64,000 nt of DNA from the NCBI GenBank assembly GCA_965276825.1, contig OZ255630.1, forward strand, positions 1,798,001 through 1,862,000, read 5' to 3'. Shown here in pieces: positions 17,666 to 26,051 of this stretch. A program made the position numbers and the translations under genes. The notes beneath the pieces are model-generated. The model ran no database searches. It was not told the origin of the DNA and saw only the letters and a list, made by a program, of their open reading frames with translations. Numbering within the stretch: position 1 is the first letter of the stretch; every line of letters starts with the position of its first letter. This stretch comes from G965276765 sp965276825 (GTDB lineage Bacteria > Actinomycetota > Acidimicrobiia > Acidimicrobiales > Palsa-688).

Positions 17666-18130
17666 TCAGCCCGGCCGGCTCTGGGACCAGTGGTCGTCGA
17701 GGACGAGGATGGTCTCGCAGGAGCGCACCCCGTCGACGGCCAACAGCTCGTCGAGGACCACGTCGCGCACGTGCTGCACGTCGGGGGCCCTGACCAGCAG
17801 GGCGAAGTCGAAGTCCCCGGCGGTCGCCCCGAGCCACTCCACCCCGTCGAGGGCACGCAGCTCGGGCACCAGTTCCCGCCACGCCCGCTGGTCCGCCCGC
17901 ACCAGCAGCAGCACCGAGACACCGAGGCCGACCTTGCGCGGGTCGATGCGCACGGTGAACCCCTGGATCACCCCCTCGGCGCGCAGCCGGGCCAGCCTGG
18001 CGTAGGCCGTGGCCCGGCCCACGCCCACCTTGGCGGCCAGCTCGTTGACCGACGCCCGGCCGTCGGCGGTGAGCTCGGCCAGCAGGCGGCGGTCGATGTC
18101 GTCGACGACCGAACCAGGATCCCCGGGCAC
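17666..18130 (-). CDS. Lrp/AsnC family regulator (second)
   Basis: A 154-residue Lrp/AsnC protein: helix-turn-helix VDDIDRRLLAELTADGRASVNELAAKVGVGRATAYARL (residues about 10-47) and the RAM domain (VLLLVRADQRAWRELVPEL...FDFALLVRAPDV). The GTG start follows a strong AAGGAGGGGAAAGG site. It is divergent from phhA, 114 bases away, so a role in phenylalanine hydroxylase control is likely. It is related to, but clearly distinct from, the first Lrp gene. Confidence 0.9.
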   Translation of the reverse strand: MPGDPGSVVDDIDRRLLAELTADGRASVNELAAKVGVGRATAYARLARLRAEGVIQGFTVRIDPRKVGLGVSVLLLVRADQRAWRELVPELRALDGVEWLGATAGDFDFALLVRAPDVQHVRDVVLDELLAVDGVRSCETILVLDDHWSQSRPG

Positions 18131-18244
18131 CCTTTCCCCTCCTTCTCGGACGACCTGCACGGCCCGATGGGCCGCAACCGACCGATCGTCCAGAGATCCT
18201 GGCAGATGCTGGACGGGACCGCCGGGCAGGCGGATGATGGAGCC

Positions 18245-19141
18245 ATGGCTGCGACCTACTCGCCCACCGTCACCGACGGCCACGGGCACGTCACCGTGGC
18301 CCTCGCCGACGACCACCCCGGCGTGGCCGACCCCGCCTACCGAACCCGACGCGACGCCCTCGCCGCCCTGGCCGCCTCCTGGCGTCCCGGCGACCCGCTC
18401 CCCCGGCCCGCCTTCACCCCCGTCGAGGAGCAGGTGTGGCGCACCGTCGCCGGCGAGCTCGCCGTCCTGCACCCCCGCCACGCCACCCCCCGGGTCCTCG
18501 CCGCCGTCGAGCGACTCGCCCTGCCCGTCGACCACATCCCCCAGCTCGCCGACGTGGCCCCCCGTCTCGAGTCCCTGACCGGGTTCACCCTCCGACCGGT
18601 GGCCGGCCTGGCCCCGCTGCGGACGTTCTACGGCGATTTCGCGGACGGCGCCTTCGGCTCCACCCAGTACCTGCGCCACCCCTCGGTCCCGCTGTACACG
18701 CCCGAGCCGGACATGATCCACGAGGTGATCGGCCACGGCAACCACCTGGCCGACCCCGAGATCGCCGCCCTCTACCGCACCGTCGGCTCGGCCGTGGCCA
18801 GGACCACCACCGACGCCGGCCTGCGGGCCCTGTCGCAGATCTTCTGGTTCACCGTCGAGTTCGGCGTGGTCGGCGAAGGCCGCGACGTCAGGGCCTTCGG
18901 CGCCGGCCTGCTCTCCTCGGTCGGCGAGCTCGGCGCCTACCGGTCGGCGCGCATCGAGCCCGCCGATCTCGCGGCGATGGTCGCGGCCGACTACGACATC
19001 ACCGCCTACCAGCCGTGGCTGGCGTCGTATTCCTCCGAGACGGCGCTGATCGACACCCTCGCCGAGCTGTTCGGCGCGTTCGACGACGACACCGCCGCCC
19101 GTCTGGCCGCCGAGGGCGCCGCGCCGGCCACGACGGCCTGA
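18245..19141 (+). CDS. phhA: Phenylalanine 4-monooxygenase
   Basis: A 298-residue pterin-dependent aromatic amino acid hydroxylase making tyrosine from phenylalanine. The iron site is clear: His159 and His164 in the PDMIHEVIGHGNHL stretch (156-168, longer than the usual HExxGH) and Glu205 in FTVEFGVVGEG. QYLRHP and YTPEPD at 141-155 belong to the substrate pocket. It lacks the N-terminal regulatory ACT domain of animal enzymes, as is usual for bacteria. The ATG has a GGAG site close upstream. It supplies the tyrosine pathway encoded on the opposite strand. Confidence 0.95.
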   Translation: MAATYSPTVTDGHGHVTVALADDHPGVADPAYRTRRDALAALAASWRPGDPLPRPAFTPVEEQVWRTVAGELAVLHPRHATPRVLAAVERLALPVDHIPQLADVAPRLESLTGFTLRPVAGLAPLRTFYGDFADGAFGSTQYLRHPSVPLYTPEPDMIHEVIGHGNHLADPEIAALYRTVGSAVARTTTDAGLRALSQIFWFTVEFGVVGEGRDVRAFGAGLLSSVGELGAYRSARIEPADLAAMVAADYDITAYQPWLASYSSETALIDTLAELFGAFDDDTAARLAAEGAAPATTA

Positions 19142-19462
19142 CGCCGACCCCGCCGGTCGATCAGCGGGGGCGGCGGCGGGGGCGTCGGGGGCGGCGGCCT
19201 TCTCCAGGTCGATCGGCCGGGCAACGGCGGGGCGGGTCGGGTCGGGGGCCGCTGGGGCCTTCTCCGGTCGATCGGCCGGGCGGGGAGGATCTGCGGTCAC
19301 GCCGGCGCGCTCACCGCGGAGAAGTGTCCCCGAAACCCGCGATCCCCGCTGATCGGCGCGCCACGGGCGCCGATCCGCCCGCGCTCCCGGGCCGCCAGCG
19401 CCCCCGAGCCCGCGACGGCATCGACGGTCGACCGACGGCGCGCAACCCGTAGCCTGCACCCC
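19142..19462. other. Intergenic, repeat-bearing, no gene
   Basis: This 321-base gap between phhA and the DUF5522 gene shows no coding region I would defend. It is very GC-rich and contains a near-perfect direct repeat (described separately) plus scattered CGGTCGATC copies. I see no rRNA, tRNA or convincing terminator. Confidence 0.5.
19197..19281. repeat. Two-copy 25-26 bp direct repeat
   Basis: A 26-base unit at 19197-19222 recurs at 19257-19281, with one base missing. The shared core is GGTCGATCGGCCGGGC. Start points are 60 bases apart. A shorter echo GGTCGATC lies near 19155. No function assigned. Confidence 0.6.
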
Positions 19463-19909
19463 GTGGATGTCGGGAAGGCGGTCGACCTGGCCCACGCCTA
19501 CCTCGAGCGGGCCAGTGGCTGGTCACCTCCGACGACGGCGACCATCGCCGAGTGGTGGGCCGACGGTGTCTGCCGGGCTCCCGACGACTGCCTGGTCACG
19601 CCGGAGGGCGCCTGCGCCCACGGGCTGGCCTCGTGGTGGTTGGTCCTCAGCGACGTGCGGGTCTCGGGGCCACCCGCGCACTGGGATCCGGCGCTGCTGC
19701 TCCCGCACCCCGATCGCTTCGACCTGTCCCGTCCCGACGCCGTCGACGTGGTCGACGCCCACGAGGCCGCCGTCGAGCGCGGCGAGCCCGGCTACGTCGA
19801 CCCTTCGAGCGGCCTGTTCGCCATGACGGCTCGGGCCCTGTGGGACCGGGGCACGTGCTGCTCCAGCGGGTGCCGGCACTGCCCGTGGGTGGGTGGCGCT
19901 ACCGGCTGA
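19463..19909 (+). CDS. DUF5522-type small Cys-rich protein
   Basis: A 148-residue protein whose C terminus (GLFAMTARALWDRGTCCSSGCRHCPW) matches the DUF5522 cysteine-rich motif CCxxGCRHCP. The four clustered Cys/His residues could bind zinc or an iron-sulfur cluster. The first two thirds are acidic and hydrophobic, rich in Trp and Asp, with no recognised domain. The GTG start is the first in frame. The family function is unknown. Confidence 0.75.
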   Translation: MDVGKAVDLAHAYLERASGWSPPTTATIAEWWADGVCRAPDDCLVTPEGACAHGLASWWLVLSDVRVSGPPAHWDPALLLPHPDRFDLSRPDAVDVVDAHEAAVERGEPGYVDPSSGLFAMTARALWDRGTCCSSGCRHCPWVGGATG

Positions 19910-19969
19910 GCGGTTCGGCCGGCCCGGCCGGCTGCGGGCTTCCGCCGTAGCCAAACGCCCGGAGCTCCC

Positions 19970-20016
19970 AACCTTGGTGCGGAGACATCGTTGAGCGACA
20001 TCCCGGCACCAAGGTT
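19970..20016. terminator. Inverted repeat, possible terminator
   Basis: Perfect 11-base arms AACCTTGGTGC (19970-19980) and GCACCAAGGTT (20006-20016) enclose a 25-base loop with a GACATC repeat. It lies between two convergent genes, so a bidirectional terminator is the simplest reading, but there is no T-tract and the loop is long. Confidence 0.4.
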
Positions 20017-20020
20017 CGGG

Positions 20021-20077
20021 ACCGGACCGGACCGGACCGGACCGGCTCAGGCCCGGACCGGACCGGCTCAGGCCCGG
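20021..20077. repeat. ACCGG pentamer tandem array and 21-bp repeat
   Basis: Five ACCGG units in a row (20021-20045) run into ACCGGCTCAGGCCCGG, which appears twice with a 21-base period (20041-20056 and 20062-20077). A simple-sequence region between DUF5522 and dnaE2, not coding. Confidence 0.7.
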
Positions 20078-20154
20078 CCGCCGTCGAAGCCCGGCGCCGC
20101 CCGCCTTCGACGGCGTAGCTGGCGGCCTGCCCCGGTGGATGCGACCCCTGCGCG

Positions 20155-23100
20155 TCAGCGGAAGTCGCGGGAGCGCAGGGCGGCGGTGCCGAGGCGGAGG
20201 GCGACGATGCGCTCGGCGACGATGTTGACCACCCCCTCGACCCGCTCCAGGCGCCCGTCGACGACGAGGGCCGGCTCGGAGCGGGCCACCCGGCGGTACC
20301 TGGTCCACACCTCGCGGTGGCAGATCACGTTGACCAGGCCGGTCTCGTCCTCGAGGTTGATGAAGGTGATGCCCTGCGCGGTCGCCGGCCGCTGGCGGTG
20401 GGTGACGACCCCGGCGACGCGCACCCGGCTGTTGTGGGGCCGCGTGCCGAGGTCGCCGGCGGCCACCACTCCGGCCGCCGCGAGGTCGGCGCGGACGAAC
20501 TCGGTCGGGTAGCGGTCGGCGGACAGGCCGGTGGCCCACAGGTCGGCCTGGTTGCGCTCGACGTCGGTCATGGGCGGCAGCCGCGGGGGCACCGAGCCGG
20601 TCACCATGCCGGCCATCCTGGCCGCCACACCCGCCCTCGAAACCTCGGCGCCGGCGCCGGCCTGGGCCAGGGCGCCCGCCGACCACAGGGCCTCGCGGCG
20701 CTCGTGACCGAAGCAGGCGAGGGCGCCGGCGGTGGCCAGCGCCTCGGCCTGAGGGGTGGTGATCCCGGTGCGGCGGACCAGGTCCTCGGTGTCCGCGTAG
20801 GGACGGCCTTCGGCGATGCGCCCGGCCAGCTCCTCGCCGACGTGGCGCACCGAGGAGATCCCGAGGCGGACCGCCGCGCCCCCCGCCGAGGTGGCGCTCG
20901 GCTCGAGCCGTGACGCGGCGTCGCTGGCGTTGACGTCGGGGCCGCGCACCTCGACCCCGTGGCGGCGGGCGTCGTTGACGAGGGTCTGTGGCGACCAGAA
21001 GCCCATCGGCTGGCCGTCGAGCAGCCCGGCGGTGAAGGCGGAGGGGTGGTGCAGCTTGAACCAGGCCGACGCGTACACCAGGTAGGCGAAGCTCACCGAG
21101 TGGCTCTCGGGGAAGCCGAAGTTGGCGAAGGCCACCAGCTTCTCGTAGATCTGGTCGGCCACGTCGCCCTCGATGCCCCGCTCGGCCATCCCGTCGTAGA
21201 GCCGGGCCCGCAGCCGCTCCATCCGCTCGACCGACCGCTTGGAGCCCATGGCCTGGCGCAGCTGGTCGGCCTCGGCCGCGGTGAAGCCGGCCACGTCGAT
21301 GGCCATCTGCATGAGCTGCTCCTGGAACAGCGGCACGCCGAGGGTCTTGGCCAGGCTGCGCTCGAGGAGCGGGTGGAGGTAGGTGATCGCCTCGGCCCCG
21401 TTGCGCCGCCGGATGTAAGGGTGGACCGATCCGCCCTGGATCGGGCCGGGGCGGATCAGGGCCACCTCGACGACCAGGTCGTAAAACTCCCTGGGCCGCA
21501 GGCGCGGCAGGGTGGCCATCTGGGCCCGGCTCTCCACCTGGAAGACCCCGACGGAGTCCGCGGCCGACAGCATCCGGTAGACGGCGTCGTCCTGGGGGAT
21601 GGTGGCCAGGTCGACCGACTCGCCGTGGAAGGCGGCCACGTGGTCGACCGTGGCGTGCAGGACGGTCAGCATGCCCAGGCCGAGCAGGTCGAACTTGACC
21701 AGCCCGGTGGCCGCGCAGTCCTCCTTGTCCCACTGCAGGACGCTGCGCCCCGGCATCCGCCCCCATTCCACCGGGCACACCTCGGCGACGGGGCGGTCGC
21801 AGATCACCATGCCGCCGGAGTGGATCCCGAGGTGTCGGGGGAAGTGCTCGACCTCGGCGGCCAGGGCGAGGACGGCGGTCGGGATGTCGTGGTCGTCAGC
21901 CTCCGCGGTGGCGGCCAGCGGGCCCCAGGCGTCGACCTGCTTCGACCAGGCGTCGAGCTGACCCGGCGCGGCGCCGAGGGCCTTGCCCATGTCGCGCACC
22001 GAGCTGCGGGGCCGGTAGGTGATGACGTTGGCCACCTGGGCCGCGCAGCCTCGCCCGTAGCGCCCGTACACGTACTGGATGGCCTCTTCCCTGCGCCCCG
22101 ACTCGATGTCGACGTCGATGTCGGGCGGCCCGTCGCGCTCGGGGGACAGGAACCGCTCGAAGAGCAGGCCAAGGCGCACCGCGTCGGCGTTGGTGATGCC
22201 GATGGCGTAGCAGACCGCCGAGTTGGCGGCCGACCCCCGACCCTGGCAGTAGATGTCGTTGGTCCGGCAGAACTCGACGATGTCCCACACGATCAGGAAG
22301 TAGCCGGCGAAGCCGAGCTGCTCGATCATGGCCAGCTCGTGGTCGATCTGCGCCCACGCCCGTGGGTGGGCGGGCGCGGTGCGCGGCCCGTACCTGCGGA
22401 GCGCGCCCTGCTCGGTCAGGTGGCGCAGCCAGCTCATCTCGCTGTGGCCTTCGGGAACGGGGAAAGGGGGGAGCCGGGGTGCGACCAGGCGGAGGTCGAA
22501 CGCGCACGCCCGGCCCAGCTCGGCCGCGGCCTCCACCACGCCGGGATAGCGGGCAAACCGTCGCATTTGCTCCGCGCCGCTGCGCAGGTGGGCGGCGCCG
22601 GATGCGGGCAGCCAGCCGTCCATGTCGTCGAGGCTGCGCCTGGCCCGCACCGCGGCGAGCGCGGCGGCCAGGCGCCGGCGGTCGGGTCGGTGGTAGTGGA
22701 CGTTGTTGGTGGCGACGAGCTCCGCACCGGCACGGGCGGCGAGCGTGACGAGCGCGTCGTTGCGCGTCGAGTCGAGCGGGTCGCCGTGGTCCCACAGCTC
22801 GACGACCACGTTGGCCGCCCCGAAGGCCCGCTGCAGGCGGCCGAGCTCGGCGCTGGCGCGCCCCGGTCCCGACCGGAGCAGGGCGGCGGGGACGGTGCCC
22901 TTGCGGCACCCGGTGAGCACCATCCAGTGGTCCGCCGACCCGGGCGCCTCCCCCCGCCCGGCCCCGTGGGCCCCCTCCCACAGGGTGGCCTGGGCGCCGG
23001 AGGGACCTCCCTGCGGCCGACCCGCCTCCCCACCGGTCAGGTCGGCCGGCGCGCCCCCGCCGATGGCGGCGAGGGTGGCCAGGTCCACCCACGGGCGCCC

Positions 23101-23631
23101 CTTTTCCCCTCCTCGCAGGTGGGCCACGGTGAGCGCCCGGCACAGCCGGGTGTAGCCGACCGGGTCCCTGGCCAGGATCACCAGATGGGTCCCCTCCGGG
23201 TCGGCCACCCCCTGCTGCCCCCGCTCCAGGCCGAGGGTGACCTCGGCGCCGAAGATCGTCGGCAGGCCGAGGCGCCCGGCCGCCTCGGCGAAGCGGACCA
23301 CCCCGTACATCCCGTCGTGGTCGGTCAGGGCCAGGCTCTCGAGGCCGAGGCGGACGGCCTCCTCGACCAGTTCCTCGGGGTGGGAAGCGCCGTCGAGGAA
23401 GCTGAAGTTGGAGTGGCAGTGCAGCTCGGCGTAGGGCACGGCGGCGTGGCGTGCCGGGCGGTCGAGGGCCGCCGGCGGCCGGTACGCCGCCCGCTTCGAC
23501 GACCACGCCGGGCTGTCTCCCCCGTCGCCGGGGTAGGGCGACGACCGGTCGCGGCCGGACTCCGCCGGGCGACGGCCCGACAGCGCCTCCTCCATCTCCT
23601 TCCACGGCACGGGCGGGTTGCCAAACCCCAT
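20155..23631 (-). CDS. dnaE2: Error-prone DNA polymerase DnaE2
   Basis: A 1158-residue C-family polymerase alpha subunit used in SOS mutagenesis. The PHP domain starts at AELHCHSNFSFLDGAS (68-83). The catalytic Asp residues lie in PDIDVDIE at 503-510, preceded by the nucleotide-binding GRGSAANSAVCYAIGIT at 464-480. A C-terminal OB-fold region (VRVAGVVTHRQRPATAQGITFINLEDETGLVNVI) is present. The ATG start MGFGNPPVPW is chosen because a LexA box with its promoter sits 12 bases upstream; the longer open frame beyond it crosses that box and cannot be the gene. The partner genes imuA and imuB lie about 5-7 kb away, with the same promoter type. Confidence 0.95.
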   Translation of the reverse strand: MGFGNPPVPWKEMEEALSGRRPAESGRDRSSPYPGDGGDSPAWSSKRAAYRPPAALDRPARHAAVPYAELHCHSNFSFLDGASHPEELVEEAVRLGLESLALTDHDGMYGVVRFAEAAGRLGLPTIFGAEVTLGLERGQQGVADPEGTHLVILARDPVGYTRLCRALTVAHLRGGEKGRPWVDLATLAAIGGGAPADLTGGEAGRPQGGPSGAQATLWEGAHGAGRGEAPGSADHWMVLTGCRKGTVPAALLRSGPGRASAELGRLQRAFGAANVVVELWDHGDPLDSTRNDALVTLAARAGAELVATNNVHYHRPDRRRLAAALAAVRARRSLDDMDGWLPASGAAHLRSGAEQMRRFARYPGVVEAAAELGRACAFDLRLVAPRLPPFPVPEGHSEMSWLRHLTEQGALRRYGPRTAPAHPRAWAQIDHELAMIEQLGFAGYFLIVWDIVEFCRTNDIYCQGRGSAANSAVCYAIGITNADAVRLGLLFERFLSPERDGPPDIDVDIESGRREEAIQYVYGRYGRGCAAQVANVITYRPRSSVRDMGKALGAAPGQLDAWSKQVDAWGPLAATAEADDHDIPTAVLALAAEVEHFPRHLGIHSGGMVICDRPVAEVCPVEWGRMPGRSVLQWDKEDCAATGLVKFDLLGLGMLTVLHATVDHVAAFHGESVDLATIPQDDAVYRMLSAADSVGVFQVESRAQMATLPRLRPREFYDLVVEVALIRPGPIQGGSVHPYIRRRNGAEAITYLHPLLERSLAKTLGVPLFQEQLMQMAIDVAGFTAAEADQLRQAMGSKRSVERMERLRARLYDGMAERGIEGDVADQIYEKLVAFANFGFPESHSVSFAYLVYASAWFKLHHPSAFTAGLLDGQPMGFWSPQTLVNDARRHGVEVRGPDVNASDAASRLEPSATSAGGAAVRLGISSVRHVGEELAGRIAEGRPYADTEDLVRRTGITTPQAEALATAGALACFGHERREALWSAGALAQAGAGAEVSRAGVAARMAGMVTGSVPPRLPPMTDVERNQADLWATGLSADRYPTEFVRADLAAAGVVAAGDLGTRPHNSRVRVAGVVTHRQRPATAQGITFINLEDETGLVNVICHREVWTRYRRVARSEPALVVDGRLERVEGVVNIVAERIVALRLGTAALRSRDFR

Positions 23632-23637
23632 GAGCCG

Positions 23638-23659
23638 ACTGTATCGAACGTGTGTTCGA
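23638..23659 (-). promoter_or_regulatory. LexA (SOS) box and leaderless dnaE2 promoter
   Basis: Perfect palindrome TCGAACGTGTGTTCGA at 23644-23659 matches the actinobacterial LexA box. On the minus strand it is directly followed by a -10 hexamer TACAGT (23643-23638). The six bases after that lead straight to the dnaE2 ATG. The start site therefore falls on the start codon, implying a leaderless mRNA. The imuA promoter has the same geometry. Confidence 0.85.
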
Positions 23660-23686
23660 TGAGCTAGCGGGATCTCCCTGCCCGAC

Positions 23687-23790
23687 GCCGGGCGTCCTCC
23701 GGCCGGCTCGCAGGTTCTCGCCGGGCGTTCTCCGGTCGGCTGCCAGGTTCTCGCCGGGCGTTCTCCGGTCGGCTGGCAGGTTCTCGCCGA
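23687..23790. repeat. 33-bp tandem repeat upstream of dnaE2
   Basis: Two identical 33-base units (23711-23743 and 23744-23776, differing only in the last base) are followed by a partial third (23777-23790) and preceded by a degenerate copy from about 23687. The repeat core is CAGGTTCTCGCCGGGCGTTC. It lies about 30 bases upstream of the LexA box. It would read in-frame through the box if translated, but no gene there is supported. The remaining sequence to 23948 shows no other element. Confidence 0.8.
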
Positions 23791-23948
23791 ATTGCGGTCG
23801 CTCCACCGCGCCAGGCGCGGGTTCGTGACCGCAGTCTCGCAGCGGCCCGCCCGGTCCCGCCGCGGTCCCACCGCGCTCCGCAGCGGTGACCGCCCGCGAC
23901 CCGCGGACACCGGGCGCGGCGTCGCCGGGCGTGCCACCATGCGGGGCC

Positions 23949-24773
23949 GTGGAGAGCTCGCGCACCGTCAACCTGGCCAACTGGGAGGACCGGGTGCCCG
24001 CCCACGTGGCGTCGCCCGACTACGCAGTGGAGGCGATGGTCGCCGACCCGGGTCTGCTCTCCGACGTGGTCCGCTTCGACCGTGACCGGCTCGGATCCCT
24101 CGTGGGCCAGCGGGCCGTCCACCTGCAGTGCCACATCGGCACCGACACCGTCTCCCTTGCCCGCCTCGGCGCCACCGTGACCGGGCTCGACTTCTCGCCG
24201 TCGGCCCTCGCCGCCAGCCGGGACCTGGCGGCGCGCACGGGTGCGGACGTGCGCTTCGTCGAGGCGGACGTGTACGCCGCCGCGGAGGTCCTCGAGCCCG
24301 GCTCCTACGACCTCGTCTACACCGGCGTCGGCGCGCTGTGCTGGCTCCCCGACATCACCGGGTGGGCCCGGGTGGCGGCGGAGTTGCTGGCCCCGGGCGG
24401 ACGCCTCTTCGTGCGGGAGGGCCACCCGCTGCTCTGGGCACTCGACGAGCGCCACACCGACGCGCTGGTGGTCGACTTCCCCTACTTCGAGCGGGAGCAC
24501 CCCGAGGTGTGGGACGATCCCGGCACCTACGTGGACACCGAGGCCACCTTCGCCCACAACGTGACCCACACCTGGAACCACGGGATCGGCCAGATCCTCA
24601 CCGCCGTGCTCGACGCCGGCCTGGACGTGACCGACTTCGTCGAGCACGACAGCGTGCCGTGGAACGCGCTGCCCGGCCAGATGGTGCGCGACGACGCCAG
24701 CGAGTGGCGCCTGGCTGAGCGACCTTGGCGCCTGCCCGCCAGCTACACCCTCCAGGCGGTCAGGGCGTCGTGA
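23949..24773 (+). CDS. Class I SAM-dependent methyltransferase
   Basis: A 274-residue Rossmann-type methyltransferase. Motif I appears as VHLQCHIGTDTVSLARLG (about residues 55-75) and motif II as VTGLDFSPSALAASRDLA. Further hallmarks are FVEADVY and the later LVYTGVGALCWLPDITGW. It is followed by an acceptor region with HTWNHGIGQIL. The substrate is not evident; the family includes ubiquinone-type and small-molecule enzymes. The GTG start at 23949 is chosen over an upstream ATG in a low-complexity leader. The end runs into a palindrome-rich segment before the amidase. Confidence 0.82.
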   Translation: MESSRTVNLANWEDRVPAHVASPDYAVEAMVADPGLLSDVVRFDRDRLGSLVGQRAVHLQCHIGTDTVSLARLGATVTGLDFSPSALAASRDLAARTGADVRFVEADVYAAAEVLEPGSYDLVYTGVGALCWLPDITGWARVAAELLAPGGRLFVREGHPLLWALDERHTDALVVDFPYFEREHPEVWDDPGTYVDTEATFAHNVTHTWNHGIGQILTAVLDAGLDVTDFVEHDSVPWNALPGQMVRDDASEWRLAERPWRLPASYTLQAVRAS

Positions 24774-24868
24774 GCACGCCTCGGCGTGCGAACCATGGAT
24801 ACCGCGCCCGCTCATGGCCGCCATCCCTCGGACGGCGGCCATGAGCACGCCTCGGCGTGCTCACGACG
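24766..24868. repeat. Nested inverted repeats (REP/BIME-like)
   Basis: Outer arms of 24 bases (24766-24789 and 24845-24868) are inverted repeats with two mismatches. Each contains the self-complementary GCACGCCTCGGCGTGC. Inside, GCTCATGGCCGCC (24810-24822) pairs with GGCGGCCATGAGC (24834-24846), perfect 13-base arms. The stop of the methyltransferase and the start of the amidase both lie inside this structure. Confidence 0.75.
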
Positions 24869-26001
24869 GCCGCGCCTGGGCGCTGCGCCTCGACACCGCA
24901 GGGGACGGGCTGCGGGTGGCGGTCAAGGACCTGATCGACATGGCCGGCCTGCCGACCACCGCCGGCTGCCAGGCGGTGGCCGAGCGAGCCGGGCCGGCGG
25001 CCGACGACGCCGCCTGCCTGGCCGGGATCCGCGCCGCCGAGGCCAGCGGGGAGATCCGCATCGTGGGCAAGACGACCCTCCACGAGCTGGCCCTCGGCAT
25101 CACGGGGGTCAACCTCTGGGCCGGCACGGCGGTCAACCCGGCCGCCCCCGACCGGGTCCCCGGCGGGTCGTCGAGCGGGTCGGCGACCGCGGTGGCCGCG
25201 GGCGAGGCCGACGTGGCTCTCGGCACCGACACGGGCGGCTCGGTGCGCATCCCGGCGGCGTGCTGCGGGATCGCCGGGCTCAAGACCACGTGGGGGCGCA
25301 TCCCCACCGCCGGGGTCAGGGACCTGGCCCCGAGCCTCGACACCGTCGGGCCCATGGCCAGGGACGTGGCCGGGCTGGTCGCCGGCATGGACCTGCTCGA
25401 GCCGGGCTTCGCCATCGATGCCTCCCACCTGGGCGCGCCGGCCTCCATCGGGCGGGTGCGGCTGTCGGCCGACGGGCGGGTCGACGGTGCGGTGGACGCC
25501 GCCCTGGCCGCGTCCGGCTACGAGGTCGTCGACATCGACCTGCCCGGCTGGCAGGAGGCGGGCGAGGCCGCCCTGACCGCCCTCGCGGCGGAGGCCTGGC
25601 TGAGCATCGGCGGCATCGTCACCACCTTCCCCGACCAGGTCGGCGCCGACGTGGTGGCCAGGATCCGGGAGGCCGAAGGGGTCTCCGCCGCCGACTTGGC
25701 CAGGGCCAGGCTGGTCCTCGAGCGCTGGCGGGTGACCATCGGCGGCCGGCTGGCGCGCTTCGACGCCCTGGCGCTGCCCACGCTGCTCGGGCCGCCCCCG
25801 GTCCTCGAGGAGGCCGGCACCATCTGGAAGGTGCGGGGACTGACCACGGCCGTCAACGCCGCTGGGCTCCCCGCGCTCGCCCTCCCGCTCCCGGCCCCGG
25901 AGCTGCCGGTGCCCGCCAGCCTGCAGCTGATCGGCCCGCGGTGGGGAGAGGAGCGCCTCCTCGCGCTCGGGCTGCGCATCGAGGCCGCCGCCGCGGCGTG
26001 A
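24841..26001 (+). CDS. Amidase-signature family hydrolase
   Basis: A 386-residue amidase-signature enzyme hydrolysing an amide bond. The catalytic Lys29 is in VAVKDLID, the GGSSSGSATAVAAG block carries the cis-Ser, and nucleophile Ser134 lies in GTDTGGSVRIPAACCGIAGLKTT. It is shorter than the usual 450-500 residues, mainly in the C-terminal part, but keeps the complete core. Two in-frame ATG codons (24814 and 24841) both lie in the palindromic segment; the second gives the more natural N terminus. The stop overlaps a GTG (25998-26001) that could start the next gene. Substrate unknown. Confidence 0.86.
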   Translation: MSTPRRAHDGRAWALRLDTAGDGLRVAVKDLIDMAGLPTTAGCQAVAERAGPAADDAACLAGIRAAEASGEIRIVGKTTLHELALGITGVNLWAGTAVNPAAPDRVPGGSSSGSATAVAAGEADVALGTDTGGSVRIPAACCGIAGLKTTWGRIPTAGVRDLAPSLDTVGPMARDVAGLVAGMDLLEPGFAIDASHLGAPASIGRVRLSADGRVDGAVDAALAASGYEVVDIDLPGWQEAGEAALTALAAEAWLSIGGIVTTFPDQVGADVVARIREAEGVSAADLARARLVLERWRVTIGGRLARFDALALPTLLGPPPVLEEAGTIWKVRGLTTAVNAAGLPALALPLPAPELPVPASLQLIGPRWGEERLLALGLRIEAAAAA

Positions 26002-26051
26002 CGGCCGCGCGCGCCGCCGTCGAGACACCTCACCGTAGGATCGTGGGGATC

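Noticed and set aside
20959..23667. Open frame of about 900 codons antisense to dnaE2
   Set aside because: Composition is that of a GC-rich shadow (His, Gly, Val, Arg-rich, no domain), while the opposite strand carries a clear polymerase.
23687..23790. CRISPR-like array
   Set aside because: The 33-bp copies are directly adjacent with no spacers and no cas genes are in the window.
23632..23940. N-terminal extension of dnaE2 upstream of its ATG
   Set aside because: It crosses the LexA box and encodes tandem-repeat peptides with no homology.
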